Positions 6,415 through 12,413 of a DNA stretch of 12,413 bases are shown one piece after another. The translations under genes were made by a program, and so were the position numbers. Each line of letters starts with the position of its first letter. Within the stretch, counting starts at the first letter, position 1. Source of the stretch: JBDRGC01 sp043818215. Lineage in GTDB: Bacteria; Chloroflexota; Anaerolineae; Anaerolineales; UBA11858. Where the stretch lies: contig JBDRGC010000025.1 of assembly GCA_043818215.1 (NCBI GenBank), positions 1 through 12,413 on the forward strand, given 5' to 3'. The notes below the pieces were generated by a model. It was not told the DNA's origin. It did no database searches and worked only from the letters and a program-made list of their open reading frames with translations.

Positions 6415-6490
6415 CTTTGATGTGATCGCCAGCATGATAAATGGTTATCACCTCAAAGGTTAGAAATTACGCATATACGGTGAGGAAAGA

Positions 6491-6524
6491 CCGAAAATAG
6501 GGGTGCGCGCACCCCTATTTTCGG
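6491..6524. repeat. Perfect 34-bp palindrome
   Basis: The half-site is CCGAAAATAGGGGTGCG, followed directly by its exact reverse complement, giving 17 bp per arm with no loop. It lies 16 nt inside the right end of the 14-bp inverted repeat. It is not followed by a T-tract. It could be a protein-binding or element-end site, a cruciform, or a barrier to transcription. Confidence 0.95.
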
Positions 6525-6558
6525 CAAATTTTCAACGGGCTGCGTAAGTCCTAATCAT

Positions 6559-6592
6559 AAAAGCCCGGAGGTATTCTCCGGGCTTTTGTTTT
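6559..6592. terminator. Bidirectional rho-independent terminator
   Basis: The stem AAAAGCCCGGAG-GTATT-CTCCGGGCTTTT (8 bp GC-rich plus A/T pairs) is followed by GTTTT on the plus strand. On the minus strand the hairpin ends in TTTT. It lies 24 nt past the stop codon of the minus-strand membrane protein gene (6616), and just beyond the right end of the putative element. Confidence 0.85.
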
Positions 6593-6615
6593 CCCTGAAA
6601 CTGATATTCTGCCTA

Positions 6616-7308
6616 TCAACTCCCCAAAACATCTTGAATGGCTTGGACCGTTTCACTAGAAATTGGCTTGCCCTTGGCAGATTTGCGAATGAAATCTTTG
6701 AGTTTCTTCATGGGGAGGGTAGGGGCCGGGGCCTCATCCACCTGAATATCCGCCTCGGGGTGAGTGAAAACCAACGCCGCCTGAATAGGGGGCAGTTCGA
6801 GATCGGGTAATTTTTTAGCCAGATAGCGTTTCAAAGCATCCACCTCCGACTCCAATTCCAGGTCTGGGCGGCCAATGCCTTCCTGTGCAAATATCTTGAG
6901 ATAAGCCAGAAAAACACCGCCGCCTTTCTGACGCCAGCGGTTTTTACTGTATGTCACGGTTCCGCGTTGGTGCTTGGGGATCAGAGTCCATACGCCTGCC
7001 GGGCCAACCAAAACGTGGGATGCTGGGGTATGATAATGGTATATGGTATAGTTTTTATCGAGTCCTTTAAGCGCCTGATCGAGCAGATCATCCGGGCGCG
7101 GTTTGCGTCCCCAGCGGTTGGTGAAGTAGATTCCAATTTGCGACAACAGGAACCCCGCCAAGAGAGCCGTGATAGAGATGTTGATCATCTCGGGCTTTGT
7201 GAATGTAATATACATTCCACCACCCAAGATAGCCAGAGCCGCAATCGTGACAATCTGACCGATGCGGGAATTTCTTTTAATGGTGCGTTCGTTTTTTACA
7301 ATATTCAT
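6616..7308 (-). CDS. Membrane protein with a NERD-like region
   Basis: The 230-aa product has a basic N-terminus and two predicted membrane helices (IGQIVTIAALAILGGGMYIT, about 15-34, and ISITALLAGFLLSQIGIYFT, about 44-63), then a soluble part. In that part HVLVGPAGVWTLIPKHQRGT resembles the core of NERD (nuclease-related) domains, which usually keep a conserved Lys after the strand. The match is weak and is an inference. The rest is acidic and mixed (PDLELESEVDALKRYLAKKL), ending VQAIQDVLGS. The chosen start is ATG at 7308-7306, with AAGGAG just upstream. The longer frame to 7404 would only translate the GCATGT repeats. It follows fabF on the same strand, separated by two repeat arrays, and is closed by a terminator at 6559-6592. 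Function unknown; a role in membrane-linked nucleic-acid processing cannot be supported from sequence alone. Confidence 0.8.
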   Translation of the reverse strand: MNIVKNERTIKRNSRIGQIVTIAALAILGGGMYITFTKPEMINISITALLAGFLLSQIGIYFTNRWGRKPRPDDLLDQALKGLDKNYTIYHYHTPASHVLVGPAGVWTLIPKHQRGTVTYSKNRWRQKGGGVFLAYLKIFAQEGIGRPDLELESEVDALKRYLAKKLPDLELPPIQAALVFTHPEADIQVDEAPAPTLPMKKLKDFIRKSAKGKPISSETVQAIQDVLGS

Positions 7309-7339
7309 ATTACTCCTTGTATGTACTCCTTTAGAGTTT

Positions 7340-7385
7340 GCATGTTTGCATGTGGCATGTGTGCATGTGGCATGTTTGCATGTTT
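7340..7385. repeat. Mixed 8/7-nt tandem array of GCATGTKT
   Basis: Six units, GCATGTTT or GCATGTGT (8 nt) alternating with GCATGTG (7 nt), run without other interruption in the gap between fabF and the downstream membrane protein gene. The unit length varies, unlike the other arrays. Confidence 0.9.
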
Positions 7386-7393
7386 GTACGCTC

Positions 7394-7428
7394 TCACGCG
7401 TCACGCGTCACGCATCACGTTTCACCCT
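7394..7428. repeat. Heptanucleotide array, 5 units of TCACGCG, overlapping the end of fabF
   Basis: Five 7-nt units (TCACGCG twice, TCACGCA, TCACGTT, TCACCCT). The fabF stop codon at 7417-7415 and its last codons lie inside the array. The unit is the reverse complement of the GTGAGAC family at 1941-2003. Confidence 0.85.
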
Positions 7429-8680
7429 CCACGCCTGCCTCATACCGCTTGATCACCAAACACGCATTCTGACCGCCCAAACCGAAAGAATTCGATAGGG
7501 CTATATCAACAGCGTGTTCGCGAGCCTGGTTGGGCACATAATCCAAATCACATTCGGGGTCGGGATACTCGTAGTTGATAGTTGGATGAATCCGCCCGTG
7601 AACAATTGCCAGGGTGCAGGCGATTGCTTCCAGAGTGCCCGAGGCTCCCAAAGCATGCCCTAACATCGACTTTGTGGAATTGACCGGGATTTGATACGCA
7701 CGCTCGCCGAACACGGACTTGATGGCTTTGGTCTCCATCACATCGTTCAGAGGGGTGGACGACCCGTGGGCGTTGATATAATCCACCTCGTCTGGACCGA
7801 TGCCGGCGTTTTCTAAAGCCCACTGCATGGCCCGGATGGCGCCGGCCCCCTCGGGGTGCGGGGCCGCGATGTGGAAACCGTCTGACGATGAGGCGTAACC
7901 GATAACCTCGGTGTAGATGCGTGCGCCCCGGGCCAGGGCATGATCCAAGCTCTCCAGCACCACTGCCGCGGCCCCCTCGGAGAAAACGAACCCCTCTCGA
8001 CGGGCATCAAAGGGGCGGGAGGCCTCCGCTGGACGGTCATTGTAATTGGTGGGCAGTGACCGCATGGCTATAAATCCCACGAGAGAAAAATGACGCACCA
8101 GGGCTTCGGTTCCCCCGGCAATCACTACATCGGCTGCCCCGCGGCGAATATATTCCATAGCTTCTCCGATGGTCTGTGTTCCGGTGGCGCAGGCTGTAGT
8201 GATGGTGGCGTTCGGTCCCAGGCATTGGAAACGCTGCGAGATCAAGAATGCGGACGAATTTGGGATGCCGCTGGGCAAAATAAAAGGATTGACGCGCACT
8301 ATCCCTTTGGCTCGATAGTCTTGAATGCCGTCAATGAGTCTCTCGATGCCTCCCATAGCAGTTCCAAACACCACGCCGGCACGTTCCGGTTCCGGCATCG
8401 TTTCTGGAAATCCGGCATCGGAAACAGCTTGCACAGCCGCTGCCAGACCAATTTGCGCAGAGCGGGAGATACGGCGCGCCTCTTTGAGCAGCATATAATC
8501 TTTGGGGTCGAAGTCAGGAATCTCGCCCGCAATCTGGCTGGGGAGATCGCTGGCATCGAAGAGTGTTATGCGCCGGATTCCGGAACGCCCTCGCAGCAAA
8601 CCATCCCACAACTGTTCAACCGAGTTTCCCAGGGGGGTGATGGCTCCCAGGCCGGTGATGACCACTCTGCGATGTGTCAT
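7415..8680 (-). CDS. fabF: Beta-ketoacyl-ACP synthase II
   Basis: This 421-aa thiolase-fold enzyme condenses malonyl-ACP with acyl-ACP in fatty-acid elongation. The catalytic triad is present: Cys164 (TTACATGTQT), His305 (NAHGSSTPLND) and His342 (STKSMLGHALGASG), with Lys337. The usual AHGTST motif reads AHGSST. The length matches the family (about 410-420). Glycine-rich SFGLGGQNACLVI ends the fold. The start is ATG at 8680-8678, which overlaps the plsX stop as ATGA, so plsX and fabF are translationally coupled. The last codons and stop fall within a heptamer array. Acyl carrier protein and the other fab genes are not in the window. KAS II is preferred over KAS I by overall motifs and length, with fairly high confidence. 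Confidence 0.97.
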   Translation of the reverse strand: MTHRRVVITGLGAITPLGNSVEQLWDGLLRGRSGIRRITLFDASDLPSQIAGEIPDFDPKDYMLLKEARRISRSAQIGLAAAVQAVSDAGFPETMPEPERAGVVFGTAMGGIERLIDGIQDYRAKGIVRVNPFILPSGIPNSSAFLISQRFQCLGPNATITTACATGTQTIGEAMEYIRRGAADVVIAGGTEALVRHFSLVGFIAMRSLPTNYNDRPAEASRPFDARREGFVFSEGAAAVVLESLDHALARGARIYTEVIGYASSSDGFHIAAPHPEGAGAIRAMQWALENAGIGPDEVDYINAHGSSTPLNDVMETKAIKSVFGERAYQIPVNSTKSMLGHALGASGTLEAIACTLAIVHGRIHPTINYEYPDPECDLDYVPNQAREHAVDIALSNSFGLGGQNACLVIKRYEAGVEGET

Positions 8681-9690
8681 ACTGTTTCTCTGGCCCGAAC
8701 AGTCGCCAACTGTTCTCGAATCGCCGTGCGCAGCGCTTCGAGCAGGCCTGCATCCACAGCCTGCCGCGCCGCCTGGATGCCGTTCACCAGAGCGTATGCG
8801 TCCGAGCGCCCGTGCCCGATAAAAACCAAACCATCGAGGCCCAAGAGGGGCACTGCGCCCACTTCTCCCGGATCCATGATTTTCTTGACGTTGGCGAAGG
8901 CCGGTTTTGCGAGAGCCGCGCCTATACTTGTGCGCACGCTGCTGGTCAATTCGCGCTTGATGATATTCAGCAAGAGTTTGGCAACCGCCTCGCTGGATTT
9001 TAGAAACACATTGCCCGTGAAGCCATCCGTCACGACAACATCGACTTTGCCTTCATAGAGTTCCTTAGGCTCCACATTGCCGATGAAATTCAGCCCGCTG
9101 GCTGCGAGCAGGGGATACGCTTCTTTGACCAGTTGGTTGCCCTTGCCGGCTTCTTCTCCGTTCGATAGCAAGCCAACACTCGGGTTTTCGATCTGGCGCA
9201 CTTTTTGAGCGTATTGGGACCCCATGATAGCGAATTGAAGCAGATAATTGGGTTTGCATTCGGCATTCGCACCCAGGTCGAGAACGACACAGTGCCCGCC
9301 GGAGACGGGAATGACGCCGGTGAGGGCTGGTCGTTTAACCCCGCGGATGCGCCCCAGCCTGAAGAGTCCGTTGGCCATGGCCCCCCCAGTATTGCCAGCG
9401 GTGACGAAGGCATCTGCCTCGCCAGACTTCAGCAAGTCCATGCCCACAGCCATCGAGTTCTCGGCCTTGCCGCGCGCCGAGCGGGCCGGCTTATCGCCCA
9501 TTTCCAGCACTTCGGGGGCATGTACCACCCGAACCTCCGCCCCCCCGAGAGATTCGAGCCGGGGTTTTATCTGTTCCTCGTGACCGACCAGGATGATCTC
9601 CTCCCCGAACAGCCTGGCGGCCTCGATGGCGGCCTGCACTTCAGGGGCGGGATAATTATCGCTTCCCATGGCGTCTAATACAATGCGCAT
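8677..9690 (-). CDS. plsX: Phosphate acyltransferase PlsX
   Basis: This 337-aa enzyme makes acyl-phosphate from acyl-ACP, the first step of phosphatidic acid synthesis in the PlsX/PlsY route. It is soluble and peripheral to the membrane. Family motifs are present: MRIVLDAMGSDNYPAPEVQA at the N-terminus, AFVTAGNTGGAMA (about 94-106), VVLDLGANAECKP, GLLSNGEEAGKGN, DVVVTDGFTGNVFLK and LDGLVFIGHGRSDA. The ATG at 9690-9688 is preceded by AAGGAG with 7-nt spacing. The gene is followed by fabF with a 4-nt ATGA overlap. A heptamer array with a 14-bp bounding inverted repeat lies upstream, so the promoter is unclear: no good -35/-10 pair was seen on the minus strand. Confidence 0.97.
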   Translation of the reverse strand: MRIVLDAMGSDNYPAPEVQAAIEAARLFGEEIILVGHEEQIKPRLESLGGAEVRVVHAPEVLEMGDKPARSARGKAENSMAVGMDLLKSGEADAFVTAGNTGGAMANGLFRLGRIRGVKRPALTGVIPVSGGHCVVLDLGANAECKPNYLLQFAIMGSQYAQKVRQIENPSVGLLSNGEEAGKGNQLVKEAYPLLAASGLNFIGNVEPKELYEGKVDVVVTDGFTGNVFLKSSEAVAKLLLNIIKRELTSSVRTSIGAALAKPAFANVKKIMDPGEVGAVPLLGLDGLVFIGHGRSDAYALVNGIQAARQAVDAGLLEALRTAIREQLATVRARETV

Positions 9691-9715
9691 GAATTGGCTC
9701 CTTGGGTATGAGTAA

Positions 9716-9834
9716 TTGACCGCTGACTGCTGACCTCAGACCGACGACCACTGACCGCCGACCGCTGTCTGCCGTCCGCCGACCGCTGTCTGCCGTCCGC
9801 CGTCCGCCATCTGCTGTCGGCGGTCTGAGGTCAG
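9716..9834. repeat. Heptanucleotide array, 17 units, bounded by a 14-bp inverted repeat
   Basis: Seventeen 7-nt units of the type CTGACCG, CCGACCG, CTGTCTG, CCGTCCG run in one phase upstream of plsX. A 21-bp segment (three units) is repeated exactly at 9760-9780 and 9781-9801. CTGACCTCAGACCG (9730-9743) and CGGTCTGAGGTCAG (9821-9834) are perfect inverted copies near and at the array ends. The unit is the reverse complement of that at 872-962. Confidence 0.95.
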
Positions 9835-9902
9835 ACAATGTGCGACTTCTCGGTATTGCGTAACAAGGTACAAGTATACTGGAAAACGCTGGAAAACACA
9901 GC

Positions 9903-9930
9903 TTGACATTTATAACCCCCTGATTATAAT
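9903..9930 (+). promoter_or_regulatory. Sigma-70-type promoter for tRNA-Leu
   Basis: TTGACA (9903-9908) and TATAAT (9925-9930) are exact consensus hexamers with a 16-nt spacer. Transcription should start at about 9937, just before the tRNA at 9943. Confidence 0.9.
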
Positions 9931-9942
9931 ACGATTATTCTC

Positions 9943-10025
9943 GCGCTGGTGCTGGAACTGGCAGACAGGCGTGGTTGAGGGCCACGTGCCCCTAGGGCGT
10001 GCGGGTTCGACCCCCGCCCAGCGCA
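9943..10025 (+). tRNA. tRNA-Leu (GAG anticodon)
   Basis: The 83-nt class II tRNA folds with acceptor GCGCTGG/CCAGCGC, anticodon stem CGTGG/CCACG with loop TTGAGGG (anticodon GAG, reading CUC and CUU), a long variable arm TGCCCCTAGGGCGT, and T arm GCGGG-TTCGACC-CCCGC. The discriminator is A and CCA is not encoded (CAC follows). It has its own promoter and a terminator immediately downstream. Confidence 0.95.
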
Positions 10026-10030
10026 CACGA

Positions 10031-10057
10031 AACCCCGTCCTTTTGGGCGGGGTTTTT
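10031..10057 (+). terminator. Rho-independent terminator of tRNA-Leu
   Basis: The stem AACCCCGTCC / GGGCGGGGTT (10 pairs, one G-T) has loop TTTT and is followed by TTT. It lies just after the tRNA. Confidence 0.9.
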
Positions 10058-10181
10058 GATTCCCCAGTGCCCCAGGGATTCCCAAGCTGTTTCTTGGCAT
10101 CTTAGCGTCTGCGCGTTTTTTCAGTGCAGCCATATAGTACTTGTGGGAGCGGCGTTCAGCGCATATTGTTCTAAAAACTGC
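10058..10181. repeat. Gene-free stretch with a possible single-ended relic of a MITE-like repeat
   Basis: CTTGGCATCTTAGCGTCT followed by TTTTTTCAGTGCAGC (about 10093-10131) resembles the right end of the element at 6247-6414 (CTTAGTGTCTTAG... and TTTCAGTGGAGT). The matching left end and a direct repeat were not found, so this is weak. A CCAAG/CTTGG hairpin lies at the start. No gene is visible here. Confidence 0.35.
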
Positions 10182-10209
10182 TTGCAACAACTTAGTATAT
10201 GGATATAAT
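10182..10209 (+). promoter_or_regulatory. Likely promoter of the 615-aa lipoprotein gene
   Basis: TTGCAA (10182-10187; 4 of 6 match to TTGACA) and TATAAT (10204-10209) have a 16-nt spacer. Transcription from about 10216 would give a leader of roughly 200 nt that contains the heptamer array at 10294-10356. Confidence 0.55.
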
Positions 10210-10293
10210 AGGGTAAGGCAACGGCAATTACCGTTAGGAACTGTGCTTAGATAACTTGCCCGTTTGCGAGATTGGGATATCATTAGCCTGTGA

Positions 10294-10356
10294 TCTCCAA
10301 CCTCCAATCTCCAATCTCCAACCTCCAACCTCCAATCTCCAATCTCTGATCTCTAA
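10294..10356. repeat. Heptanucleotide array, 9 units of YCTCCAA, probably in a 5' leader
   Basis: Nine 7-nt units (TCTCCAA, CCTCCAA, TCTCTGA, TCTCTAA) run without a phase break, 65 nt upstream of the lipoprotein start codon. The pyrimidine-rich strand is the transcribed-sense strand, so a leader RNA would contain it as CUCCAAU repeats with little structure. Confidence 0.95.
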
Positions 10357-10421
10357 CCTTACCCATGAGTTAGCCCGAGTCCATACCCAAAACGTGCAAA
10401 CGCACAAAAGGAGAATGTAAT

Positions 10422-12269
10422 ATGAACACCAAACGAAGTATCGGCTTTTTCTTGATTGTATTGATGTTGGCACTTGCCATCCTGGCATGCAGCCTGGGCG
10501 GAGGCGCAGAACCTGAGGTCGAAGCTCCAACTGCCCCACCTCCCACCGAAGCGGCTGCCGAACCAACCACGCCCCCTGAGCCGACTCCCGAACCTGCTGC
10601 CTCGCTTGGAGACGAGTATCGCAGCGAAGAGGGCGGTTATGCTTTCCTCACCATCCCGGATTTCGAAGTCACGGAATTCATGGGCTTCACCAGCATGTTG
10701 GCTCCGGACGATGAAAATGTTATGGTTGCGGTAATGGGCAGCATCAACGAAGAAAGCATGGACTTGGAGCAGCTCTACGCAGAAGCCACCAGCGACTTCG
10801 ATGAGGGCATAGAACTTTCAGACAAGTGGGAGGTACTTGTTGACGGCGTACCGGGTCTGGCATTTGACTTGAGTGGAACCGAGGATGATATAGAAATGGC
10901 AGGCCGGATCATCGTCGTAGCCGTAACCCCTGAACACGGCGTCCAAATAATTGGCGCCGCGCCGCATGACCGTTGGGAAGCAGAAATCGAGCCGCTGTTC
11001 GAGGCAGTGGTGGCCTCACTCTCTTTCTTCGAGCCTGTCCCTGTGGACTTTGGCGAGAATGAACTCCCCGTTGTCAGCGGCGAATTGGGAATCGACACGA
11101 TCCAGAGTTACCAGGATCACTACGATGACTGGTACGTGGTTGGCTTACTCACCAATTACACGGAGCGTGCCGTGGATGGTGTCGAAATCGAAATCGAGGT
11201 TTTCGACTCTGGCGGGAATTCCATTCTCACGGAGATAGCCTACCCTGAGTTATACACTATCGCCCCCGGCGAGACCGTGCCCTTTAGTTTGTCGTTCTAC
11301 GAAGATCTGCCCGACGATGTTGACTTTGTGGCGACTATCGTTGGCTATAGCGCCGCTGAGGTCGAACGTCCCATGGTAGAAATCCGCGGCACGCTCATGA
11401 CCATTGACGATGATGGTGACGTACATGTCACCGGAGAGATTGTCAACAATGATCTAGAACCCATCTCTATCGATGTGGCTGCAGCCACCTTCGACAGCCT
11501 GGGCGAGATTGTCACTGCCGATAGTCGTGACGTTGTCGTTGGTTATCTTGATCCCGGTGAATCTGGCCCCTTCCGGGTGAGCATGACAGGCATCGGCGAT
11601 AGTGCGGTAGATATAATGGATTACACTGTTTACTTGGATGCCGAAATCACATCACCAACCGAAGTATGGACTCTTGACTGGTCGGAAGACGAATCCCTCT
11701 ACCTGGATTCTTGGGATTGGTTCCATTTGGTTGGCGAGGTGACTAACACTAGCGTAGACAACTTGAATATCCGTATCGTTGCCGGTCTTTACGATGCAGC
11801 CGGCAACGTGCTGGACGCGGCCTCCACCGACCTGCCTCTATCTGCGCTGGCACCCGGTGAGACAGTGCCCTACGATTTCGGGTTCTGGGGGCCGGTGAAT
11901 TACGCCGCAGGGATGTTCGATCAGGTCGATACTTACACCCTCCAGTGGGATCCATCCTGGACCTGGACGACATCAACGGAGTACGTTGACCTTAGCACCG
12001 CCAACGACGAGTATACAAACGACGATTCCAGCGCGACCTTCACAGGACAGGTGGTCAATAATACCGATGGGCCGGTAAGTTACACCTACGTCATCGCCGG
12101 CCTGCGTGACATCGCCACCGGAGTGATCGTCGGCATGGAATACGATAGTATTTGGGACGAAATCCCCGCCGGAGGCAGTGCCGAGTACGATATCACTATC
12201 GAATTCGAACCCGGCCTCGACGTAAATGCCCTCGAGTACTTCATTATCGTCAAAGGCGAGTTGCCTTAA
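10422..12269 (+). CDS. Large lipoprotein with four FxLYD-type Ig-like repeats
   Basis: The 615-aa product has a signal peptide (MNTKRSIGFFLIVLMLALAI) with LACS and likely lipidated Cys23, then a Pro/Thr/Glu linker (about 31-60). A first domain (about 65-205) resembles PsbP/DcrB-like surface domains, with EEGGYAFLTIPDF and VVASLSFF. Four beta-rich repeats follow, each with a V-x-G-x(2)-x-N strand and a (L)xPGE turn: about 235-310 (WYVVGLLTNYTERAV...IAPGETVPF), 320-400 (HVTGEIVNNDLEPI...LDPGESGPF), 430-505 (HLVGEVTNTSVDN...LAPGETVPY) and 538-610 (FTGQVVNNTDGPV...IPAGGSAEY). This is the FxLYD/Ig pattern of exported Chloroflexota proteins. The protein is strongly acidic. The start is supported by AAGGAG at 10408-10413. 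No downstream gene is seen; an array follows after about 40 nt. The first-domain assignment is a resemblance only. Confidence 0.92.
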   Translation: MNTKRSIGFFLIVLMLALAILACSLGGGAEPEVEAPTAPPPTEAAAEPTTPPEPTPEPAASLGDEYRSEEGGYAFLTIPDFEVTEFMGFTSMLAPDDENVMVAVMGSINEESMDLEQLYAEATSDFDEGIELSDKWEVLVDGVPGLAFDLSGTEDDIEMAGRIIVVAVTPEHGVQIIGAAPHDRWEAEIEPLFEAVVASLSFFEPVPVDFGENELPVVSGELGIDTIQSYQDHYDDWYVVGLLTNYTERAVDGVEIEIEVFDSGGNSILTEIAYPELYTIAPGETVPFSLSFYEDLPDDVDFVATIVGYSAAEVERPMVEIRGTLMTIDDDGDVHVTGEIVNNDLEPISIDVAAATFDSLGEIVTADSRDVVVGYLDPGESGPFRVSMTGIGDSAVDIMDYTVYLDAEITSPTEVWTLDWSEDESLYLDSWDWFHLVGEVTNTSVDNLNIRIVAGLYDAAGNVLDAASTDLPLSALAPGETVPYDFGFWGPVNYAAGMFDQVDTYTLQWDPSWTWTTSTEYVDLSTANDEYTNDDSSATFTGQVVNNTDGPVSYTYVIAGLRDIATGVIVGMEYDSIWDEIPAGGSAEYDITIEFEPGLDVNALEYFIIVKGELP

Positions 12270-12307
12270 GTGATCGGGCAGCGGATAGTTAGCAGATTAG
12301 TGGATAA

Positions 12308-12413
12308 CCTCTGTCTTCTGCCCTCTGCCCTCTGCCCTCTACCCTCTACCCTCTACCCTCTACCCTCTACCCTCTACCCTCTGCCCTCTACCCTCTGCCC
12401 TCTGCCCTCTACC
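12308..12413. repeat. Heptanucleotide array, at least 15 units of CCTCTRC, continuing past the edge
   Basis: Fifteen 7-nt units and one base (CCTCTAC, CCTCTGC, CCTCTGT, CTTCTGC) follow the lipoprotein gene and are cut by the window end. The strand is pure pyrimidine apart from R positions, so it may form unusual DNA structures. Confidence 0.95.

Larger units (their letters stand above)
4824..6554. mobile_element. Putative 1.73-kb non-autonomous element carrying a lipoprotein gene
   Basis: A perfect 14-bp inverted repeat, TTAGGACTTACGCA (4824-4837) and TGCGTAAGTCCTAA (6541-6554), bounds the region, with the trinucleotide TCA directly outside on both sides (4821-4823, 6555-6557). A 3-bp TNA duplication is known for some IS5-family (IS1031-group) elements. 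I recall similar TAGGACTTACGCA ends from IS or MITE families, but cannot verify this. The interior has one gene (5127-6236) and no transposase. A perfect palindrome lies just inside the right end, and two smaller elements sit inside. One 60-bp sample of the interior gene is about 48% GC and looks lower than its neighbours. The two inverted repeats could also be unrelated relics, so the unit status is a hypothesis. Confidence 0.5.

Noticed and set aside
7309..7404. N-terminal extension of the membrane protein to 7404
   Set aside because: It would translate only GCATGT repeats; an AAGGAG site supports the ATG at 7308.
8090..9058. 322-aa plus-strand frame antisense to fabF and plsX
   Set aside because: Both genes on the minus strand have full family motifs; this is a high-GC shadow.
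9656..9838. 60-aa Arg/Thr/Ser-rich minus-strand frame
   Set aside because: Translation of the heptamer array upstream of plsX.

Overview
The window (12,413 bp) looks like a chromosomal segment of a bacterium close to the Chloroflexota, probably an Anaerolineae-like lineage. That assignment is an inference. It rests on lipoproteins with short signal peptides ending in LxAC and a Pro/Thr-rich linker, Ig-like FxLYD and DUF4352 domains, a YdjI-like SPFH protein, a compact plsX-fabF pair, and intergenic DNA full of short tandem repeats. No gene here fixes the taxonomy.

Layout. Positions 1-1924 are a minus-strand block in the order hypothetical protein, Nudix hydrolase, EamA/DMT transporter. The first two genes overlap by 8 nt and both start with TTG. 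The transporter has a frameshift near 283 and runs off the left edge. Positions 1925-2686 hold no gene but several repeats and hairpins. Positions 2687-4577 carry two plus-strand genes: an unrecognised 172-aa protein and an SPFH protein fused to an excisionase-type helix-turn-helix. Positions 4824-6554 are bounded by a 14-bp inverted repeat with a 3-bp direct repeat outside. Inside lie one lipoprotein gene, two smaller MITE-like insertions each flanked by a perfect 8-bp direct repeat, and a perfect 34-bp palindrome. Positions 6616-9690 are minus strand: plsX and fabF, joined by an ATGA overlap, then a small membrane protein with a NERD-like region. A tRNA-Leu(GAG) with a near-consensus promoter and a terminator lies at 9903-10057. 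A 615-aa lipoprotein with four Ig-like repeats fills 10422-12269.

The most striking feature is ten arrays of perfect or near-perfect 7- or 8-nt tandem repeats, about 780 bp in total and roughly 6% of the window. They occupy many of the gene borders. At least six unit sequences are present, some reused at distant sites and in either orientation. Two arrays supply the stop codon and last codons of a gene (Nudix, fabF), and one probably lies in a 5' leader (the 615-aa lipoprotein).

Functional links. plsX and fabF work in fatty-acid and phospholipid synthesis. The SPFH protein and its 172-aa neighbour may act at the membrane. The two lipoproteins are probably exported and anchored to the outer face of the membrane. 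No defence, CRISPR or secondary-metabolism system was found.
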